DNA from: Embiotoca jacksoni
Lineage: Eukaryota; Chordata; Actinopteri; Embiotocidae
DNA: 64,000 nt
Direction of reading: 5' to 3'
Assembly (NCBI GenBank): GCA_022577435.1
Contig: JAKOON010000005.1
Location: 7,709,224 to 7,773,223, forward strand
This document shows, piece by piece, positions 58,848 through 64,000 of the stretch (its first letter is position 1; the number at the start of each line of letters is the position of its first letter). A program made the position numbers and the translations under genes. Under the pieces are notes generated by a model. The model was not told the DNA's origin. It did no database searches and worked only from the letters and a program-made list of their open reading frames with translations.

Positions 58848-59733
58848 AAAATACATTAAACAAAACATTCCCATTATCCTTTCGTTTGCGCTCCAATTCT
58901 TTATGAGTTGAAGTAAAAGATCGGAGACTTTATACACAAAGTTATTTTTCTTTTGTTTACTAATTTTTTTTAAATCAGTTTTATGGAGCACGTGGCCTTT
59001 GCCAAAATAATCCATCCACCTGACAAGTGTGGGGCATAAAGATGCTGATTATTGCACATGTGTGCCTTGAACTGGTCACAATAAAAGGCCAGTCTAAAAT
59101 GTGCCGTTTTAACTTGAAAAACAAAATTACAATATTAGGCACAATTTTATTCTTGAGCAGGAGGAGGGGAGAGGCAGTGTTAGGTCAAGACCCTGATAAA
59201 GACAACGAACACTCAGATGAGCTTCATTGAAAGGTTCGATTCCCTTGTGCAACCCAATTGCTGCTTCAGTTGTCTGACTGGCTGGTCTCCGATGATCTTG
59301 CTGACGAAGCCGCCGGATGAAGCGTCCTCGGCTGGCGTGATTACATGTGGTCTGCGGTCGTCAGGCCAGTTGGATCTACTACCAAATTCTGGTGGACATT
59401 CCTGCAGCTTCCATGCCAACGGCACACTTTCTCAAAACTTGGGACATCTGCAGCATTTTGTTGTGAGATAAAACTGCACATTTTAGAGTGGCCTTTTATT
59501 GTGAACCAATCAAAGGCACACCTGTGCAATAATCATGCTGTTTAATCAGCCTTTTGATATGACACACCTGGCAGGTGATAGGTTATCTTGGCAAAGGTAA
59601 AGTGCTTACTATCACGGATTTGAACAAATTTGTCAAAACAATTTGAAAGAATAAACCTTTTGTGTGCATAGAAGTCTTAGATCTTTAACTTCAACTGATT
59701 GAAAACAAAAGTGTTGCATTTAAATTTGTATAG
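58848..59733 (-). mobile_element. Tc1-like transposon deletion derivative, minus orientation
   Basis: Long terminal inverted repeats of roughly 200 bp are visible on both sides. The left has TTATGAGTTGAAGTAAAAGA, GGAGACTTTATACACAAAG, TGCTGATTATTGCACATGTG and GTCACAATAAAAGGCCAG. The right has the mirrored GGCCTTTTATTGTG, GCACACCTGTGCAATAATCA, GTCTTAGATCTTTAACTTC and AACAAAAGTGTTGC. About 300-340 bp of transposase-derived sequence is left between them, against the kilobase needed for a full Tc1-family gene. The element is non-autonomous. Terminal TA target sites could not be fixed because the outermost bases are diverged. Confidence 0.85.
59200..59465 (-). pseudogene. Tc1-like transposase N-terminal remnant
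   Basis: On the minus strand the sequence holds the start-region words (GATGTCCCAAGTTTTGAG, GCAGGAATGTCCACCAGAA) and then, in the open frame 59213-59425, SNWPDDRRPHVITPAEDASS and SKIIGDQPVRQLKQQLG. These correspond to the paired-like DNA-binding region of Tc1-family transposases (R-P-R-V-T-P linker followed by the second helix-turn-helix). The two parts are in different frames, and the DDE catalytic domain is missing altogether. Confidence 0.75.
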
Positions 59734-60763
59734 AGTTTACACACAAAGACTACACCTCCACCATATTTATCCTTTCCAATGTGCTGCTGTGTCATGGCAG
59801 CTAACTTTCTCATCACCTTTTTGTGGTGTATGTCTTGCAGAGAGAATGAGAGATACACTCACTGTGACACTGCCGCCAGCATTCATCTTCATCATGTCAC
59901 CATGTACCTAAGAGCAGTAGACACTTGATACTATATGAAATGGCTATTGTGTGCAGCACCGGATGTGAGCAGTTGTATGCTGAAACCCTCCTCCGCTGTT
60001 CCATTATCCAGGTTCTGAAAATTCACTTAAAGTGCAAATATTATTTGCTATAAAGTGAATCTACACAGAATGTGCAGGTGCAGTCGACACGGGGACTGGA
60101 GCGTGAGAGGTTAATGTGAAAAGGAGCGTATAGCAACAGCTGCATTTTGTCTGGGGAAATATGGCCAAGGTTCTTTAGGATTAGCGAAAGTGGATTTAAT
60201 TGGAGAGCAAACAATAAGAGTAGGCGCAATTAAAACTGCTTCATTAGACAAATGCCTCTCAACATAAACATATTATTAGCCAGGGAAATGGCAGGGATTT
60301 TTTTTTTCACAAGGCGACTTTATTAGCAGTTCCATTGGTCAAGGCCTCTTGAGGTCAGACAGCTTTTAAAATTTACACAGCTTTTCTGGTGATACTGCCG
60401 GCTTTTCAGTCTTAAATTGACTTTCTTGGTACTTGTTGAGGTCACAGTGCCATAATAAGTGGGGAAGAGGCTAATCCCCATTGCTAATTACACGCCACAT
60501 GGCATTGTTATTCTTTGGTAATTGCATGCTGTGAGTTGCTAAAGGCGCCTTGCCTTGGAGATTTTTGATCTATGTATTAAGCCCATGAATTTGGCATTGA
60601 TGCTGGCGGCTCCACGGCAGTCAATAACGCTGGTCCCACTATGACCATACAGTAAATCCTCTGACAGGGGTGGAGTACTTGCTTTACTTTTATTAATCAT
60701 TGAAACAAACTATGGTTCCTAGGAGACAAAATAAAATACTGGTGTATATTAAGAGGGAGAGAT

Positions 60764-60766
<3 letters not shown>
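59734..60766. other. Gene-free stretch with conserved-element-like block
   Basis: About 60235-60660 is balanced, repeat-poor and dense in homeodomain-type words: ATATTATTAGCC, GGCTAATCCCCATTGCTAAT, TTACACGCCACATGGC and GGTAATTGCATGC. No coding frame. Of all unannotated segments this one looks most like a conserved enhancer to me. Confidence 0.4.

Positions 60767-60807
<41 letters not shown>
60767..60807. repeat. (CA)20 microsatellite
   Basis: Uninterrupted CA dinucleotides flanked by GATATAA and TGCTGTAG. Confidence 0.95.
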
Positions 60808-60809
<2 letters not shown>

Positions 60810-61868
60810 CTGTAGAAAATGTGCATATAATGTAGGCATAAGGAATGTCTCCATGGATTAAAGCACATGCCTGTCAGTTGTTATTTCTGTGTATATGGGT
60901 TTGTTTCTACAGGATTTGCATAACTTTAGTTAGTCTAGTTATATCTGCAAGTAAAAAAGGATTCTTCCGATATCTTTTGTGAACTCTTGCTTTGTATGTT
61001 GTTGCAGAGGAAACAAACATCTGTGAATTTTAATAATTTGTTGTTTCAGTGTAATCAGACTACAACAAAATTAAATCAGACTGCATGTCCAAATGTATCA
61101 TGAATATTTGTTTAACTTACATCACCAACTAGTATCTATTGAAAGCATTGACAATACAAATAAACATTTTCATCATTTATTTGAATGGTCCTATCACTTT
61201 ACAGAAGTGGTCTGAACCTTAAATGCCTGATTTGGTTTGTTTGTTGTATTTTTCAGTCATAACAGAGTCCAGAGTGTGTCAATTTGCTCCTTCAACTTAA
61301 CATTACCAAGCTCAGAAAAGGCACAATGAAGTGGTGTGTGGATTTTTGTTGTTTTTATTGAAATAGGGTTGGGGGGGAGGTTATGCAAATGTCTTGTTTT
61401 TCCCCACTCTGCCTCTGAACAAATAGTGATTTAGCCCCCCCCCCCAAAAAAAACAAAAAAAAACACAAATGACACTCAATGAAAAGTGCATCAGTGTCAG
61501 CAAAGCTGTGACAGACATGTCTTTGAGAAGCAAATCCATGAAAACAGCTTTGATAGCTACAATTTGAACTGCCAAAAATGCACATTTTGTAGCTTGATGT
61601 CATCTAAGAGGCTTGCTGTTTTGGAAGGGCAAGTGTTTCCCCCGTGTCAACATTTTTGCCCCCCCGCTGCTTGACGGAAACTGATCTTTTGCGTTTTCCA
61701 GAGAAAATACTACTTAATTGTCTGAACAAGGGCAGCTCTTGCATCAGATTGCGTTGCCGTGGATCATGATGTGGTAGAATACTGATTCACTGTGTTCACT
61801 CTGGGTGAGGAGGCAAATCACAGCATTTACTCGATCTATTCACTTAGATGCTCAGGCCTTCTGGTCTG
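60808..61868. other. Gene-free stretch
   Basis: No exon or recognised transposon. A C-run of about 10 followed by A-rich sequence is at 61436-61465. Confidence 0.4.
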
Positions 61869-61870
61869 GT

Positions 61871-61950
<80 letters not shown>
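61869..61950. repeat. Long (GT)n microsatellite
   Basis: About 80 bp of GT with one early interruption (GTGTATGT). The pure part is 61875-61950. Confidence 0.95.
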
Positions 61951-61952
<2 letters not shown>

Positions 61953-62869
61953 AATGTATTAAGATGAAAATCTGTGAATGTGAAGGAAATCACTACAATT
62001 AAGGAAATATGTCAAACCAGTCAGCTGAATCACTAGAAAAAGATCACAAAGATTTCAACTGTAATGTTGACACCACTCTGAGGGAATGTTGATACCACAG
62101 CTAAGGCAATCGAGACATCTTCTGGCAATGTCTTTAGGAAATGGACCGTACAATTCAAAAGAGCATTGACAAGAACAAGACATTTAAGTTGCGCAACTGA
62201 CTATAGATTCTGTTTTTAATACCATTGTTCACAGAATGCTCATTGATTAGAGAATGTTACTGTGACTGTCATTTATACGTTGCACAATGTGCACGTCTCT
62301 AACAGACTATACTAGGAGGAAACAGGTAAGTATTTTTGTCTGGAGCTGATGTGCTGGTTCTGGGAAACTGTCTTGTCTGCATGTTAGCTTTGCAGCAGCA
62401 ATAATAACAGCAGGTTGCCAACCCACAACCGAGCTCACATTAATTATGTTACGTGTGTCATTGTTCGCTGTCTATCCTGGTATGTTTCTGTACATTTGCA
62501 AAGGGTTTTATAGCTACAAAGAACTTGTGCACAGTGGGATTGTTTAGATTGATGCACAACTTTGAATGCTAGATAATGTTACCCTCCATGTTAACTTAGT
62601 TACACAATTGGAGTTTTACACCGTTCAATTTTAGATGCTGTGTTTGTGTGCCTGCATGATTTTCATTTAATGGTGTTATATAAAATAAGGTTTGTTTGGT
62701 TTCAACTATGAGAAAGAGACATCCACTTCCACAAATTATGAGGCTGGAATTCTTTCTCCAGAATTTCTGACTCCCCCTTTAATGCTGCAATCCATCCAAT
62801 GGAACAATGTCTGGATCCTGGGTGGCATTGCACATGCGTGCTGAATGTCATAGGGGACAATAACTGGAA
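61951..62869. other. Gene-free stretch
   Basis: No exon or clear transposon. Its right end grades into the repeat modules that begin at about 62820. Confidence 0.35.
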
Positions 62870-63175
62870 ACCATGAATGTCTTTACAAAGTCTTGTGACA
62901 ATCCACTTATATAAGAAATTTCTTTGGAAAAGAAAAAAATAAATAAATGAAAAGTTAGAAGATACATATCTATCCTCTGGGCATCATGGTTATCTGTATC
63001 AAAATTCATGTCAATCCATTCAATACTTGTTTGCATTTTTTCTAAAAAGATAAAAATGTTTGAGCTGGAAGAAAAGACGATGGTGGACCAAAGTCAGTAG
63101 GTTTTGTCCTCTGAAGACCATGAATGTGTACCTCATCAGATTACAATACATCCATCTGGACCAAAGTGGTGGACC
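62870..63175 (+). repeat. Three modules of a fish repeat (ATGAATGTCTGTACC type)
   Basis: Module 1 (62870-62910) reads ACCATGAATGTCTTTACAAA..GACAATCCACT. Module 2 (62972-63030) reads CATCATGGTTATCTGTATCA..CATGTCAATCCATTCAATACT. Module 3 (63101-63175) reads GAAGACCATGAATGTGTACC..TACATCCATCTGGACC, then AAAGTGGTGGACC. All three echo a common teleost sequence (GACCATGAATGTCTGTACC..CATGGCAATCCATCCAATAG..GGACCAAAGTGGTGGACC). Together they look like a local amplification or stacked fragments. Confidence 0.55.
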
Positions 63176-63655
63176 AGGAAACACTGCTACCAGTTAAGCT
63201 AATGTGGCTTTACTCAAAGTGAATTTTTACCTGGAAAATATCAAGCCCTAACATTTGCACAATTTCTTCCACTATTACAAGAATTAGAACCATGCAACCG
63301 TCGTATGTTTCACATGTTCCATGTGGTCTCAGACAACATCTTCACCTTCAACATGTCTGTCTCTAACCTGCTTCTGTCTTCTTGTCATTTGAAAACCACT
63401 GCCTAATGAATTCCCCTTCAGTACATGCACTCTGTCTCTAACCAGAGTGTGCGCTCTGTGTTTTGGTTTGTGCCCGTGCTCTTTTGCTGTCACCACTGTT
63501 GACTTGGCTGACAAAAAGCTGGACGTTTTATCTCAGCTTAATCTGGCTGGTATATGTGTGTGCATGCGTGAGTGTATCTGTTTCGATACATGTGTCTGTG
63601 TGTACATGCACAGTCATGGCAGAGAGGGATTTCTTTTTAACATTGAAATAGGTCA

Positions 63656-63656
<1 letters not shown>
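63176..63656. other. Gene-free stretch
   Basis: Nothing recognisable. TG-rich words begin before the microsatellite (about 63550-63615). Confidence 0.4.
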
Positions 63657-63745
<89 letters not shown>

Positions 63746-63769
63746 GGGGGGGAGGGGGGATGGGGAGGT
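63657..63769. repeat. (GT)42 microsatellite followed by G-rich tract
   Basis: About 85 bp of uninterrupted GT (to 63744) runs into a G-rich segment (63746-63769) with runs of seven, six and four Gs. The downstream runs could form a G-quadruplex. The cysteine/valine open frames here are artefacts. Confidence 0.95.
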
Positions 63770-64000
63770 GTGTGCAGCACAAACAGAAATTCAATTTCAA
63801 GTCACGTTTCAATACTAACAAGAATGACATTTTTCTGTTCTCATCATGACATTTTATCTCAGTCATTTCTTTGACCTGAGGGCCGCTGCAGTGATAATCC
63901 ATAGAATAGCCAACAGGGAAAAAGCAGAGGAGACTTTGTATTTCACGAGCGAGAAATAAAGCCCATCTAATTGGGATCTTATGTATTGTCTATCAGTGAG
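63770..64000. other. Gene-free trailing stretch
   Basis: No coding or repeat signature. The window ends inside ordinary non-coding sequence. Confidence 0.4.

Noticed and set aside
59232..59243. GGTTCGATTCC, a tRNA B-box look-alike
   Set aside because: It falls inside the Tc1-like transposase remnant, has no matching A box and no cloverleaf.
63447..63902. Open frames of 60-124 codons rich in C/V or H/T
   Set aside because: They are translations of the GT/CA microsatellite and its flanks.
1..64000. Search for a novel multi-gene system
   Set aside because: No cluster of coding genes exists in the window; all recognisable coding traces are dead transposon fragments.

Overview
This window looks like a non-coding, repeat-bearing stretch of a teleost fish nuclear genome. 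The inference rests on (i) intron/intergenic texture: AT-rich sequence with no long open reading frames, many CA/TG microsatellites and poly-A/poly-T runs, and (ii) several interspersed repeats whose wording I recognise from fish genomes. These are a Tc1-like DNA transposon deletion derivative, hAT-like elements, an L2/Rex1-like LINE 3' end, a Ty3/gypsy-style solo LTR, AFC-type SINE tails and a family rich in AAGTAC motifs. Family names come from memory, not from a search. I found no confident host protein-coding exon, tRNA, rRNA, known microRNA or CRISPR array. The window could be a large intron or a gene desert; the sequence alone does not say which.

Layout. 1-9 kb: fragments of the AAGTAC-rich family with a SINE tail between them (224-575), a perfect fold-back hairpin (2477-2523), a pair of diverged direct repeats (about 4300 and 5548) flanking a 0.55 kb MITE-like element (4785-5338), and several sequence blocks that look like conserved non-coding DNA. 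8.7-13.1 kb: an AAGTAC-family copy split by about 480 bp that carries a TG tract followed by 24 Gs, a CA microsatellite, a SINE tail and a degraded hAT-like element. 13-30 kb: mostly unique-looking sequence, with a hAT-like remnant at 18.4 kb and a clear 53-bp-period minisatellite (20485-20739). 30-37 kb: a fish repeat at 30.85 kb, a hAT-like element (31847-33411) containing a reverse-strand LINE fragment, and a TIR-bearing element with both ends (36231-36822). 37-50 kb: a second copy of that element, an LTR-like block (about 43.9-44.5 kb), three inverted repeats at 45.0-46.6 kb, and a second, oppositely oriented copy of the 4.8 kb MITE (47992-48715). 50-56 kb: an AT-rich hAT-like element, a 5'-truncated LINE ending in a pentanucleotide array, and a solo LTR inserted in a third copy of the TIR element with a recognisable 5-bp target duplication. 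56-64 kb: older repeat fragments, TG/CA microsatellites, a perfect 32-bp inverted repeat, and a Tc1-like element with both long terminal repeats and a broken transposase remnant.

There is no gene system to describe. The informative content is the nesting order of transposons, a recurring class of short, nearly perfect fold-back repeats, the minisatellite, and a few stretches that could be regulatory. Those last stretches are inference only and need comparative alignment.
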